Positions 53,552-62,852 of a stretch of 64,000 bases of DNA are shown here, piece by piece (the first letter of the stretch is position 1; the number at the start of each line of letters is the position of its first letter). Source of the DNA: Streptomyces albogriseolus (GTDB lineage Bacteria; Actinomycetota; Actinomycetes; Streptomycetales; Streptomycetaceae); assembly GCA_014650475.1 (NCBI GenBank), contig BMVA01000011.1, positions 62,001 to 126,000 on the forward strand. Reading direction: 5' to 3'. The notes under the pieces were generated by a model. The model ran no database searches. It was given only the letters and a program-made list of their open reading frames with translations, and had not been told where the DNA came from. The position numbers were made by a program, and so were the translations under genes.

Positions 53552-55287
53552 CAGTTGCCCCTCGACGCGTTGAACTTGTCGACGAGCCTCTGGTGCTCCG
53601 CGATGGTCTTGGCGAACTCGGTCTTGTCCATGCCGTCAGTGGCCACGAAGTACATCCAGCCGTCCCGGGTCGGTTTCAGCGCGGCCTGCAGCGCATCGTC
53701 GCCCGGGTTGCCGATCGGACCGGGCGGCAGGCCCTTGTTCGTGTACGTGTTGTACGGGTCGGGGTTGCTGTTGATCTCCGACTCGGAGATGTCGATCTCG
53801 CTCTGGCCCAAGAGGTAGTTGAAGGTCGAGTCGAACTGAAGCTTCTGGTTCGTCTCGGTGTTGGTCGGCTTGAGCCGGTTGTAGATGACCTCCGACATCT
53901 TGCGGAAGTCGTCGTGGGTCTTGCCCTCCGCCTGCACCAGGCTGGCGACCGTCACCAGTTCCCAGGGCCCTTCGAGGCCGAGGCTCTTCGCCTTGGTCTC
54001 GAAGTCCAGGGACTCGTACTTCTCGGTGGCACGAGCCACCATTTGCCTGAGCACGTCCTCCGGCTTCTGCCCCTTCGCGACGGCGTAGCTGGAGGGGAAG
54101 AGGAACCCTTCGAGCGGGTCCTTCACGTTCGGGTGGTTCACGGCCCAGTCGGGCAGTCCGAGGGTCTTCCACCTGGTCTCGGCGACCTTGGCCGTGGTGC
54201 CCTTCTCGACCTCGAGACGCGCGTCGATCAGTTCGTAGACGGCGGCGTTGCGCTTGCCCTCGGCGATGATCAGGTTGTCGCGGCTCTTCGGGCTGAGCAT
54301 CAGTTCGACCGCGCTCGCGGCCGACATCTCCTTCTGGAGCGTGTAGACGCCGTCCTGGATGTTCTTGCCGTCGGGGTTGGCCGCCTGGGCCGCGACGAAG
54401 GCGTCGACGCTCTTGACCACGCCCATCTTCTTGAGCACCTGGCCGATGGCGTAGCCGCCGGAGCCCTTGGGGATGGTGACGGTGACCTGCTCGCCGTTGC
54501 CGGACCCCGCGAAGTCGGGGGCGCTGCCGAAACGATCCTGGTAGAACTGGTAGCCGAAGTAGCTCACACCGGCCAGTCCGCCGCCGAAGACCGCGACGAC
54601 CACGAGACAGGCCAGTCCGCTGCGCCGCTTCTTCTCCTTGCCGCCGCCCCTGCGGTCCCCGCCGCCCCGGCGCTCGCCGCGTCCGCGCCGGTCGTCGGGC
54701 TCGCCGTCGCGGCCGTCCTCGTCGTCGCCGCCCGCGAAGAACGCGTGCTCGCCCTGGTCGGGCCCGGGGTCCCAGTCGGTCCCCGGCTCGGGCTCCCGCT
54801 CCGGCTCGGGCCGCCGGCGGCCGGGAGGCTCGGGCGGCGGGTAGGCCTCGGGGGCGCCGTAGTAGTCGGACTGCTCGCCGCCGTAGGGCGCGGGCTGCTG
54901 GGCGTATGGGTCCTGGGGGCCGCCGGCGTACGGGTCCTGGGGGTAGGAGCCCGTGGGCCAGCCGTTCTGGTCGTACTGCGGCTGCTGGTGCTGCTGCGGT
55001 GCCTGGTGCTGCTGGTGCTGAGGCTGCTGGTGCTGAGGCTGCTGGGGCGCGTACTGCTGGCCGTACTCGTCGTACTGCGGGTACGACTGATCGCCGTACC
55101 CGTGCTGCTCGCCCGTGCCCCAGTCGCCGTACTGCTGCTGCGGCTGCTGCGGGTGGTACTGCGGCTGGCCGCCGTAGGACTGCTGGGCCTGCTGGGCGGC
55201 CTGCTGTCCTCCCCATCCGCCGTCCCCGTACAACGGGTCGTCCGGATGCCACGGTTCGGAGCCTGGGCCCCGGCCATACTCAGTCAT
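53551..55287 (-). CDS. mltG: Endolytic peptidoglycan transglycosylase MltG with Gln/Tyr-rich N-terminus
   Basis: MltG cuts nascent peptidoglycan strands at the membrane. The 578-residue protein has a long cytoplasmic low-complexity N-terminus (residues 1-165) rich in Gln, Tyr, Pro and Gly, a basic/acidic stretch, one membrane helix at about 224-247, and a YceG domain with the catalytic glutamate in ASLVQAEGKTHDD plus IYNRL and TYTNKGLPPGPIGNPG. ATG 55287 follows GGGGA. The YceG-ruvX-alaS order is typical of bacteria. Confidence 0.92.
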   Translation of the reverse strand: MTEYGRGPGSEPWHPDDPLYGDGGWGGQQAAQQAQQSYGGQPQYHPQQPQQQYGDWGTGEQHGYGDQSYPQYDEYGQQYAPQQPQHQQPQHQQHQAPQQHQQPQYDQNGWPTGSYPQDPYAGGPQDPYAQQPAPYGGEQSDYYGAPEAYPPPEPPGRRRPEPEREPEPGTDWDPGPDQGEHAFFAGGDDEDGRDGEPDDRRGRGERRGGGDRRGGGKEKKRRSGLACLVVVAVFGGGLAGVSYFGYQFYQDRFGSAPDFAGSGNGEQVTVTIPKGSGGYAIGQVLKKMGVVKSVDAFVAAQAANPDGKNIQDGVYTLQKEMSAASAVELMLSPKSRDNLIIAEGKRNAAVYELIDARLEVEKGTTAKVAETRWKTLGLPDWAVNHPNVKDPLEGFLFPSSYAVAKGQKPEDVLRQMVARATEKYESLDFETKAKSLGLEGPWELVTVASLVQAEGKTHDDFRKMSEVIYNRLKPTNTETNQKLQFDSTFNYLLGQSEIDISESEINSNPDPYNTYTNKGLPPGPIGNPGDDALQAALKPTRDGWMYFVATDGMDKTEFAKTIAEHQRLVDKFNASRGN

Positions 55288-55414
55288 CGATCCCCTAGAG
55301 CCGCGAGGCGGCGGCAGCCCGGCCACCTGAAGACCGCGGCTTCCGCTCCGCCTCTCTCTGTGCGGGGGCTGTTCGAACACCGCCCGCATCGCGCGGAACG
55401 TTACCGTATCGCGA

Positions 55415-55918
55415 TCAGATGACCACTTCGACGCCCTCGCCGGGTGGTCTGCCTGACACCCGTTCGGATTCCAGTGCCTGCTGGAGGATGATCACAGCGG
55501 CGGCCTGGTCGATGACGGAGCGCCCCTTCCTGGACTTCACGCCCGAGGCGCGCAGTCCCTGACTGGCCGTCACCGTGGTCATCCGCTCGTCCACGAGCCG
55601 CACCGGAACCGGGGCGATCATACGTGCCAGTTCCTGGGTGAAGCCGCGAACCTTGGCGGCGGCGGGGCCCTCGCCCCCCTTGAGGGAGCGAGGGAGACCG
55701 ACGACGACCTCGATCGGCTCGTACTCCTCGACGAGCTGCCTCAGTCTGCGGTGCGCGGCCGGGACGTCCCGGCCGGGGACCGTCTCGACCGGGGTGGCGA
55801 GGATCCCGTCGGGGTCGCAGGAGGCGACCCCGATCCGGGCGTCCCCGACGTCGACCGCGAGACGGCGGCCGCGACGCATGGCCGGGCCGTCCGCCTGCTC
55901 GTGCACGGGACCGCTCAC
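55415..55918 (-). CDS. ruvX: Holliday junction resolvase-like protein RuvX/YqgF
   Basis: RuvX is an RNase H-fold nuclease linked to 16S rRNA 5'-end processing. The 167-residue protein has [33 protein letters not shown] and [11 protein letters not shown], with the catalytic aspartate and glutamate. The start GTG at 55918 overlaps the alaS stop (GTGA). A further in-frame start would shorten it. It lies between alaS and mltG. Confidence 0.93.
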   Translation of the reverse strand: MSGPVHEQADGPAMRRGRRLAVDVGDARIGVASCDPDGILATPVETVPGRDVPAAHRRLRQLVEEYEPIEVVVGLPRSLKGGEGPAAAKVRGFTQELARMIAPVPVRLVDERMTTVTASQGLRASGVKSRKGRSVIDQAAAVIILQQALESERVSGRPPGEGVEVVI

Positions 55919-58587
55919 TTGGCGGTGTCCGCCACGAGACGCTCCACGGCGTCCACGGCCTCGCCGACGGCGGCCGGGTTCTGGCCGCCGCCCTGGGCCA
56001 CGTCCGGCTTGCCGCCACCGCCGCCGCCGAGGGTCTTGGCGGCGGCGCGCACCAGGTCACCGGCCTTGAGCCCGCGCTCGCGGGCGGCCTCGTTGGTGGC
56101 AATGACGGTGAGCGGCTTGCCGCCGACCGTGCTGAACAGGGCGACCACGGCGGCCCGTCCGCCCTGGATGCGGCCGCGCACGTCGAGCACCAGCTTGCGC
56201 AGGTCGTCGGCGGTGGTGCCGTCCGGGACCTGTCCGGTGACCACGGCGACGCCCTTGATGTCCTTGGCGGACTCGGCGAGGCCGGCGGCGGCCTGGAGCA
56301 CCTTCTCGGCGCGGAACCTCTCGATCTCCTTCTCGGCGTCCTTGAGCCGGCCGAGCATGGCGGAGACCTTCTCGGGCAGCTCCTCGGAACGGCCCTTGAG
56401 CAGCTCGGTGAGCTGGTTGACGACCGTGTGCTCGCGGGCGAGGAAGTGGTAGGCGTCCACGCCGACCAGGGCCTCGATGCGGCGCACGCCGGAGCCGATG
56501 GAGGACTCGCCGAGCAGCTTCACCAGACCCAGCTGGGCGGTGTTGTGCACGTGGGTGCCGCCGCACAGCTCCTTGGAGAAGTCGCCGATGGTGACCACGC
56601 GCACGCGGTCGCCGTACTTCTCGCCGAACTCGGCGATGGCGCCCTGCTTCTTGGCCTCGTCGATCCCCATGACGTCGGCGCGCACGTCGAGGTCGCGGGC
56701 GAGCACCTCGTTGATCTTCTGCTCGACGTCCAGCATCACCGTCTGCGGGACGGCGGACGGCGAACCGAAGTCGAAGCGGAACCGGCCGGGCTGGTTCTCC
56801 GAACCGGCCTGGGCGGCCGTCGGGCCGAGGGCGTCGCGCAGGGCCTGGTGGGTGAGGTGGGTGGCCGAGTGGGCGCGGGCGATGGCCTTGCGCCTGCGGT
56901 CGTCGATGGCGGCGTGGGCGCGGGACCCCACGGTGACCTCGCCGACCTGGACGACTCCCTTGTGGACGTAGACGCCCGGGACGGGCTTCTGGCAGTCGCG
57001 GACCTCGATCACGGCGCCGGAGTCGGTGCGGATCCGGCCGGTGTCGCCGATCTGGCCGCCGCCCTCGGCGTAGAAGGGGGTGCGGTCCAGGACGATCTCG
57101 ACCTCGTCGCCCTCGGTGGCGGCGGGCGAGGAGACGCCGTCGACGAGGATGCCGACGACCGCGGACTCGCCCTCGGTGTCCGTGTAGCCGATGAAGTCGG
57201 TGGCGCCGGCCCGGTCGGCGATCTCGCGGTAGGCGCCGAGGTCGGCGTGGCCGGTCTTCTTGGCCTGGGCGTCGGCCTTGGCGCGCTCCCGCTGCTCCTT
57301 CATCAGACGGCGGAAGCCGTCCTCGTCCACGGAGAGGCCCTGCTCGGCGGCCATCTCCAGGGTGAGGTCGATGGGGAAGCCCCAGGTGTCGTGGAGCAGG
57401 AAGGCCTTGTCGCCGGGGAGCACGGCGGAGCCGGCGGCCTTGGTCTCGGACACGGCGGTGTCGAGGATGTTGGTGCCGGCCTTCAGCGTCTTGAGGAAGG
57501 CGTTCTCCTCGGCGAGGGCGACCTTCTCGATGCGCTCGCGGTCGGTGATCAGCTCCGGGTACTGCTGCCCCATCATGCCGACGACGACGTCGATGAGGTC
57601 CTTGACGACCGGGCCGGTGGCGCCGAGCAGGCGCATGTTGCGGATGGCGCGGCGCATGATGCGGCGCAGCACGTAGCCGCGGCCCTCGTTGCCGGGGGTG
57701 ACGCCGTCGCCGATGAGCATGGTGGCGGTGCGCATGTGGTCGGTGACCACGCGCAGGGAGACGTCCGAGGCCTGGGCGTCGCCGTAGCGGACGCCGGTCA
57801 GCTCGGTGGCCTTCTCGATGACGGCCATGGAGGTGTCGATCTCGTACATGTTCTGCACGCCCTGCAGAATCATGGCGAGCCGCTCGAGGCCGAGGCCGGT
57901 GTCGATGTTCTTGCTGGGCAGGTCGCCGAGGATCTCGAAGTCGTCCTTGCCGGTGCCCTCACCCCGCTCGTACTGCATGAAGACGAGGTTCCAGATCTCC
58001 ACGTACCGCTCGTCGTTGACGGCGGGGCCGCCCTCGGCGCCGAACTCGGGGCCGCGGTCGTAGTTGATCTCGGAGCAGGGGCCGCAGGGGCCGGGGACGC
58101 CCATGGACCAGAAGTTGTCCTTCTTGCCCAGGCGCTGGATGCGCTCCTTGGGCACGCCCACGACCTCGTGCCAGATCTGCTCGGCCTCGTCGTCGTCCTG
58201 GTAGACGGTGATCCAGAGCTTCTCGGGCTCCAGCCCGTAACCGCCCTTGTCCTGAGGGCTGGTGAGCAGCTCCCAGGCGAGCTTGATGGCGCCCTCCTTG
58301 AAGTAGTCACCGAAGGAGAAGTTGCCGCACATCTGGAAGAACGTGCCGTGGCGGGTGGTCTTGCCGACCTCTTCGATGTCGGGGGTGCGCACGCACTTCT
58401 GCACGCTGGTGGCGCGGTCGAAGGGCGGCGTGACCTCGCCGAGGAAGTAGGGCTTGAAGGGCACCATGCCGGCCGGGACGAGGAGCAGAGTCGGGTCGTC
58501 CGCGATGAGCGACGCCGACGGGACGACGGTGTGCCCGCGCTCCTCGAAGAAGCTCAGCCAGCGGCGGCGGATCTCGGCCGACTCCAT
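55915..58587 (-). CDS. alaS: Alanyl-tRNA synthetase
   Basis: AlaS charges tRNA-Ala. The 890-residue protein has the class II catalytic core ([19 protein letters not shown] at the start, [20 protein letters not shown]), an editing domain with zinc ligands in [11 protein letters not shown] and [13 protein letters not shown], and the C-terminal domain. The ATG at 58587 is shared with the stop of the DUF6167 gene (TGATG). Length is normal. Confidence 0.97.
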   Translation of the reverse strand: MESAEIRRRWLSFFEERGHTVVPSASLIADDPTLLLVPAGMVPFKPYFLGEVTPPFDRATSVQKCVRTPDIEEVGKTTRHGTFFQMCGNFSFGDYFKEGAIKLAWELLTSPQDKGGYGLEPEKLWITVYQDDDEAEQIWHEVVGVPKERIQRLGKKDNFWSMGVPGPCGPCSEINYDRGPEFGAEGGPAVNDERYVEIWNLVFMQYERGEGTGKDDFEILGDLPSKNIDTGLGLERLAMILQGVQNMYEIDTSMAVIEKATELTGVRYGDAQASDVSLRVVTDHMRTATMLIGDGVTPGNEGRGYVLRRIMRRAIRNMRLLGATGPVVKDLIDVVVGMMGQQYPELITDRERIEKVALAEENAFLKTLKAGTNILDTAVSETKAAGSAVLPGDKAFLLHDTWGFPIDLTLEMAAEQGLSVDEDGFRRLMKEQRERAKADAQAKKTGHADLGAYREIADRAGATDFIGYTDTEGESAVVGILVDGVSSPAATEGDEVEIVLDRTPFYAEGGGQIGDTGRIRTDSGAVIEVRDCQKPVPGVYVHKGVVQVGEVTVGSRAHAAIDDRRRKAIARAHSATHLTHQALRDALGPTAAQAGSENQPGRFRFDFGSPSAVPQTVMLDVEQKINEVLARDLDVRADVMGIDEAKKQGAIAEFGEKYGDRVRVVTIGDFSKELCGGTHVHNTAQLGLVKLLGESSIGSGVRRIEALVGVDAYHFLAREHTVVNQLTELLKGRSEELPEKVSAMLGRLKDAEKEIERFRAEKVLQAAAGLAESAKDIKGVAVVTGQVPDGTTADDLRKLVLDVRGRIQGGRAAVVALFSTVGGKPLTVIATNEAARERGLKAGDLVRAAAKTLGGGGGGKPDVAQGGGQNPAAVGEAVDAVERLVADTAK

Positions 58588-58955
58588 CAGTGGTCCTCAT
58601 TCCGGTTGTACGGGTACGTCGGGTACGTCGACTTCTTCGGGCCCTCGACGTACGGGGGGCTGTTGCGGTTCTCGATCACGGCGTAGCCGCGGGGCGCGGG
58701 CAGTTCACGGTCGGCGGGGGCGTTCAGCCCGAGCGCGTCGCCGAGTTCGGCCTCGCGCCGGTCCATGTGGTCGCGGACCTCGAGGGCGAAGTCCACCGCC
58801 CGGTCCTTGAGCCGGCCGCCGGCCTCGATCGCCTTGTTGGCCGCGGCGACCGCGAGGTGCTCGGGGGTGAGCTGCTTCAGCTTGCGGTTGACCTTGGTGG
58901 TGGCCCACACGCCGGCGGCGACGCCGGTGCTGAACCAGAACGTTCGGCGGAACAT
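58587..58955 (-). CDS. DUF6167-family small membrane protein
   Basis: A 122-residue protein with an N-terminal hydrophobic stretch ([16 protein letters not shown]), a conserved central helix [22 protein letters not shown] and an acidic/tyrosine-rich end. It belongs to a family kept next to alaS in Streptomyces (DUF6167 by recollection), function unknown. Its stop overlaps the alaS start. The preceding DUF948 gene is eight bases away, making a three-gene run. Confidence 0.75.
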   Translation of the reverse strand: MFRRTFWFSTGVAAGVWATTKVNRKLKQLTPEHLAVAAANKAIEAGGRLKDRAVDFALEVRDHMDRREAELGDALGLNAPADRELPAPRGYAVIENRNSPPYVEGPKKSTYPTYPYNRNEDH

Positions 58956-58962
58956 CGTCGGG

Positions 58963-59403
58963 TCAGTCCTTCTTTCCCCGGGTCCGCTTGTCGCGCCGCG
59001 CGCCCGGGACGGTGCGGCCCACGATCACGTCGCGCCGCGTCCTGGCCGGCGCGTCCTCCTTGCGGCCGCCGATGGCCCGGCGCACGCCGTAACCGAAGGC
59101 GGCGACCTTGACCAGGGGGCCGCCGAAGGTGGAGGCCACGGTGGTGGACAGCGCGGAGGCGTTGGAGGTGACCTCCTGGACGTCGGAGGCGATCGCGTCG
59201 ACCCGTTCGATCTGGGTCTGCGCGGACCGCACCGCCGCGGAGGCGTCCGTCAGCAGGGGGACGGCCTGGTCGGTCACGTCCGCCACCAGCTTGGTGGTCG
59301 CCCGGAGCGTCTGGGCCAGCCTCGCCAGTGCGACGGCGAGGAAGGAGACCAGGATCGCCCAGAAGACGGCCACCAGGATTCCGGCCACCTCGCCACCGGA
59401 CAC
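58963..59403 (-). CDS. DUF948-family membrane protein
   Basis: A 146-residue protein with one hydrophobic segment near residues 5-27 (GILVAVFWAILVSFLAVALA), a coiled-coil-like helix of heptads (TKLVADVTDQAVPLL and SAQTQIERVDAI) and a basic tail. DUF948 proteins are often paired with alaS in Actinobacteria. GTG 59403 gives the family start VSGGEVAG, but the AGGGAG at 59416-59421 is 12 bases away; GTG 59412 or 59439 cannot be excluded. Function is unknown. Confidence 0.72.
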   Translation of the reverse strand: MSGGEVAGILVAVFWAILVSFLAVALARLAQTLRATTKLVADVTDQAVPLLTDASAAVRSAQTQIERVDAIASDVQEVTSNASALSTTVASTFGGPLVKVAAFGYGVRRAIGGRKEDAPARTRRDVIVGRTVPGARRDKRTRGKKD

Positions 59404-59543
59404 TGTGTGCACCCGCTCCCTTGAAACGCGCCTGAACATCGAGAAAGTCGTGTCACCGAGCCTATCGCGCCGGTGACGGGTCTCCGTACCGGATTACCGT
59501 CCGCCACGGCGCCGGTCCCGGACGGAAGGCGCCGGGGCGAGGA

Positions 59544-59591
59544 CGAGCCCGCCGCCTCCCCGCCCCGGAGGGCGGGGGGACGACGGGCTCG
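59544..59591 (-). terminator. Hairpin terminator after rpsD
   Basis: A long stem closes with cgagccc (59544-59550) and gggctcg (59585-59591), with an inner run of about eight C-G pairs around 59558-59578. It lies 21 bases after the rpsD stop on the minus strand, before the DUF948 gene. There is no T-run. Confidence 0.7.
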
Positions 59592-59612
59592 GGATACCGC
59601 GTGCCTGCTGGA

Positions 59613-60227
59613 TCAGCGGGCGTAGTACTCGACGACGAGCTGCTCGTCGCAGATCACCGGGATCTCCTTGCGGTTCGGCTCGCGGTCCAGGCGGAACGCC
59701 AGGGCCTTGAGGTTCACCTGGAGGTAGCGCGGGATCTCACCGTCGGGGGCGAAGCCACCCTCACGAGCGATCGTGAAGAGGGTCTTCTCCTTGCTGCGCT
59801 CGCGGACCTCGACGACGTCGTCCGGGCGGACACGGAAGGAAGGCTTGTCGACCTTCTTGCCGTTCACCTGGATGTGGCCGTGCGTGACCATCTGGCGGGC
59901 CTGGTAGATCGTGCGGGCGATGCCCGAACGCAGGACCAGCGCGTCGAGACGGCGCTCGAGCTCGATGACCAGGGCCTCGCCGGTCTTCATCGAGGTCTTG
60001 GAGGCGCGCTCGTAGGCACGGACGAGCTGCCGCTCGGAGAGGTCGTACTGCGCGCGCAGACGCTGCTTCTCCAGCAGACGGACCTTGTAGTCCGAGTTCT
60101 GCTTGCGGCCACGGCCGTGCTCACCCGGCGGGTAGGGGCGGGCCTCGAAGTACTTGACGGCCTTCGGGGTCAGCGCGATACCGAGGGCACGCGACTTCTT
60201 GACCTTGGGGCGGGACTGGTTCGCCAC
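59613..60227 (-). CDS. rpsD: 30S ribosomal protein S4
   Basis: S4 starts assembly of the small subunit. The 204-residue protein begins [21 protein letters not shown] at GTG 60227 with a purine-rich AAGGAAAAG ahead. The RNA-binding S4 domain at about 93-155 reads [20 protein letters not shown]. The N-terminus lacks the four zinc cysteines of the C+ form, so this is a zinc-free (C-) S4. It stands alone on the strand between rarA and the DUF948 gene. Confidence 0.96.
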   Translation of the reverse strand: MANQSRPKVKKSRALGIALTPKAVKYFEARPYPPGEHGRGRKQNSDYKVRLLEKQRLRAQYDLSERQLVRAYERASKTSMKTGEALVIELERRLDALVLRSGIARTIYQARQMVTHGHIQVNGKKVDKPSFRVRPDDVVEVRERSKEKTLFTIAREGGFAPDGEIPRYLQVNLKALAFRLDREPNRKEIPVICDEQLVVEYYAR

Positions 60228-60519
60228 TTCTTTTCCTTTTCCTGTTTCGGCTGCCTCAGGGTTACGGGAGGTCGCATCCGCAGCCCGGGAATCCCGGCAG
60301 GTCCGCGAGGGACGAGCCAGGCAGCCGCTCCCTGGACTGGGCACATACGTGCAGCACACGAACGGCCCACCGACCGGTCCCGGGACTTACGGGTGGTGGT
60401 GGGCTGCCCGCGACACCTACGACGGTGCGCGACGCTCCTGGATCGAAGATCCGGCTGGTCGTCCCGCCTGAGGCGCCGACCGGAGCCGGACACGGGACAC
60501 AGCACTCCGCGTGATTCTA
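60228..60519 (-). promoter_or_regulatory. rpsD promoter and long leader
   Basis: ATTCTA at 60514-60519 reads as a perfect TAGAAT -10 box on the minus strand, placing the start near 60507 and giving a leader of about 280 bases. In it a seven-base stem (60365-60371 with 60398-60404) encloses a long loop, and other GC-rich hairpins are possible. A long structured leader suits autoregulation by S4. No -35 box was clear, and the match to known S4 leader families was not tested. Confidence 0.4.
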
Positions 60520-60527
60520 CAGGGTGC

Positions 60528-61883
60528 TCAGGACCGCTTGCGACCGAGGTGCTTCCTGGTCCACTCCACGGCGTCTGCGTACCGCGCCTCGGCGCCGTGC
60601 CGGGTGGGCTCGTAGTACTCGCGGTCCTTGAGGGCGTCCGGGGCGTACTGCTGCTCGGCGATGCCCTCGGGCAGGTCGTGCGGGTAGACGTAGCCCTTGC
60701 CGTGGCCGAGCTTGCCCGCCCCCTTGTAGTGGCTGTCGCGCAGATGGGAGGGGACCGGTCCTGCCAGTCCCTTGCGGACGTCCTCCAGGGCGGCGCCGAT
60801 CGCGGTGGTGGCCGCGTTGGACTTGGGGGCGAGCGCCAGGGCGATGGTGGCGTGGCTGAGGGTGAGCGCGGCCTCGGGGAAGCCGATCATGGCGACGGCC
60901 TGGGCGGCGGCGACCGCGGTCTGCAGCGCGCTCGGGTCGGCGAGGCCGATGTCCTCGCTGGCGGAGATCATCAGGCGGCGGGCGATGAAGCGGGGGTCCT
61001 CGCCGGCCTCGATCATGCGGGCCAGGTAGTGCAGCGCGGCGTCCACGTCGGAGCCGCGGATCGACTTGATCAGCGCGCTGGCGACGTCGTAGTGCTGGTC
61101 GCCGTCGCGGTCGTACTTCACGGCGGCCCGGTCGACCGTCTCCTCCAGGGTCGCCAGGGTCACCTCGGGTTCGCCCTTGTCCAGCGCGGCGCCGGCGGCG
61201 GCCTCCAGGGCGGTGAGCGCGCGGCGGGCGTCCCCGCCGGCGATGCGCAGCAGGTGGTCGGCGGTGTCGTCGGGGAGGGTGACGGCGCCCTTGAGACCGC
61301 GTTCGTCGGTGAGGGCGCGCCGCAGCAGGGAGCGGATGTCGTCGTCGGTGAGCGGTTCGAGGGTGAGCAGCAGGGAGCGGGAGAGCAGCGGGGAGATGAC
61401 CGAGAAGTAGGGGTTCTCGGTGGTCGCGGCGATGAGCGTGACCCAGCGGTTCTCCACGGCGGGGAGCAGGGAGTCCTGCTGGGCCTTGCTGAAGCGGTGG
61501 ATCTCGTCGAGGAAGAGGACCGTCTCCTGGCCGTACCCGCCGGAGGCGCGGCGGGCGCCGTCGATGACCGCGCGGACCTCCTTGACGCCCGCGGTGATCG
61601 CGGACAGCTCCACGAAGCGCTTGTTGGTGGCCTTGGAGACCACGTAGGCGAGGGTCGTCTTGCCCGTGCCCGGCGGGCCCCAGAGGATCACCGAGGAGGG
61701 TCCCGCGGGGCCCGAGGAGCCTTCGCCGACCAGTCTGCGCAGGGGGGAGCCCGGCTTCAGCAGGTGCTGCTGGCCCACCACCTCGTCGAGGGTGCGCGGG
61801 CGCATCCGGACCGCCAGCGGGCTGCCGGCGGGATCCTTCTCCTGGCGTTCTTCTGCTGCGGCGGTGAACAGGTCGGGCTCCAC
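60528..61883 (-). CDS. rarA: Replication-associated recombination protein RarA (MgsA)
   Basis: RarA is a AAA+ ATPase acting at stalled replication forks. The 451-residue protein has Walker [15 protein letters not shown] near residues 68-81, Walker [11 protein letters not shown], the arginine-finger region and a C-terminal MgsA helical domain. The GTG at 61883 fits the typical start [12 protein letters not shown]. It lies 43 bases after the VKOR gene and just before the rpsD promoter. Confidence 0.92.
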   Translation of the reverse strand: MEPDLFTAAAEERQEKDPAGSPLAVRMRPRTLDEVVGQQHLLKPGSPLRRLVGEGSSGPAGPSSVILWGPPGTGKTTLAYVVSKATNKRFVELSAITAGVKEVRAVIDGARRASGGYGQETVLFLDEIHRFSKAQQDSLLPAVENRWVTLIAATTENPYFSVISPLLSRSLLLTLEPLTDDDIRSLLRRALTDERGLKGAVTLPDDTADHLLRIAGGDARRALTALEAAAGAALDKGEPEVTLATLEETVDRAAVKYDRDGDQHYDVASALIKSIRGSDVDAALHYLARMIEAGEDPRFIARRLMISASEDIGLADPSALQTAVAAAQAVAMIGFPEAALTLSHATIALALAPKSNAATTAIGAALEDVRKGLAGPVPSHLRDSHYKGAGKLGHGKGYVYPHDLPEGIAEQQYAPDALKDREYYEPTRHGAEARYADAVEWTRKHLGRKRS

Positions 61884-61926
61884 GCTGAAACCCTAAGGCA
61901 CCGCGCCGACAGCCCGGCGCGGGCGG

Positions 61927-62592
61927 TCAGCTGGTCCAGAAGTCCCACCAGCGGGTCAGGATCAGCATGCCGATGACGCCGATGTGCAGCACCGGCAGGA
62001 CCCAGGTGAACTCGCCGAAGAAGCTCTTGAGCCAGGAGGGCGCGGGCAGGAAGCCCTTGCGGATGTTGAAGGACGTCACGTACCAGAACATGACGATCGT
62101 GGCGACCCAGGCGAGGCAGCACCACAGGCACAGGGCGTTGATCCGGTACAGGGACTGGAACATCAGCCAGGCGCAGAAGCCGACGCCGAAGAGGGTGCCC
62201 GCGTTGAAGGTGAGCCAGTACCAGCGCGGGTAGCGGGCCCGGGCGAGCAGGCTCATGCCGACGCAGACCACGATGCCGTAGGTGACCAGGCCGAGCATCG
62301 GGTTGGGGAAGCCGAACACGGAGGCCTGGTCGCTCTCCATGACGCTGCCGCAGGAGACGACGGGGTTGAGGCTGCAGCCGGGGACGAACGTCTCGCCCTT
62401 GACCTTGGCCTCGAGCAGCTTGAACTTGTCGAGCGTGATCACCCAGGCGGCGAGCACGCCGGCCGCGCCGGTGATCACCAGGAGCCAGGCGAACGCCCTG
62501 CTGCCGCCCTCCGTGCGGGGCGAGGTGTCACTCCCGCCGGGGGGAGAGGATTGCGGCTCCATGTCGACGTCCCTGACTGTCGTCTTGCTCAT
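61927..62592 (-). CDS. Vitamin K epoxide reductase-like membrane protein (VKOR)
   Basis: Bacterial VKOR proteins reoxidise disulfide-forming proteins through quinones. The 221-residue protein has about five helices, the paired loop cysteines in PGCSLNPVVSCGSV and the membrane CxxC as ALCLWCCLAW. ATG 62592 is chosen with a weak site; an in-frame ATG at 62613 adds seven residues. No thioredoxin-like partner gene lies here, so a separate DsbA-like protein is expected. Confidence 0.85.
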   Translation of the reverse strand: MSKTTVRDVDMEPQSSPPGGSDTSPRTEGGSRAFAWLLVITGAAGVLAAWVITLDKFKLLEAKVKGETFVPGCSLNPVVSCGSVMESDQASVFGFPNPMLGLVTYGIVVCVGMSLLARARYPRWYWLTFNAGTLFGVGFCAWLMFQSLYRINALCLWCCLAWVATIVMFWYVTSFNIRKGFLPAPSWLKSFFGEFTWVLPVLHIGVIGMLILTRWWDFWTS

Positions 62593-62804
62593 CACGCCGA
62601 TTCCGTCACTCATGAGTGTGGACCTGCTTCGGGCAGGGGCCATTGTGCCGTACGGCGCCAGGGGTTCGCTGTTGACCGGGGATAAGGACGGACAGGCGTT
62701 CGCCCCGGGGCGCGGGGTTTCGGCCGCTCCGCGCGGGGCGCCCGCACACACGCCCGACTCCGCTCCCCTCCAGGGTGGCGGCGGACGCCGTGCTGTTGAC
62801 GACG

Positions 62805-62840
62805 CGGGCGCCGGCCCCCTGGGCAGGGGACCGGCGCCCG
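62805..62840 (-). terminator. Hairpin terminator after hisS
   Basis: A 16-base stem with one mismatch (62805-62820 with 62825-62840) and a gggc loop lies just 12 bases after the hisS stop on the minus strand. No T-run follows. The rest of 62593-62804 shows nothing recognisable. Confidence 0.7.
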
Positions 62841-62852
62841 GGCACGGACGTC

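Noticed and set aside
54940..55210. Repeat array in plus-strand ctgctg-rich DNA
   Set aside because: It is the Gln/Tyr-rich coding region of mltG; codon repetition of glutamine explains it.
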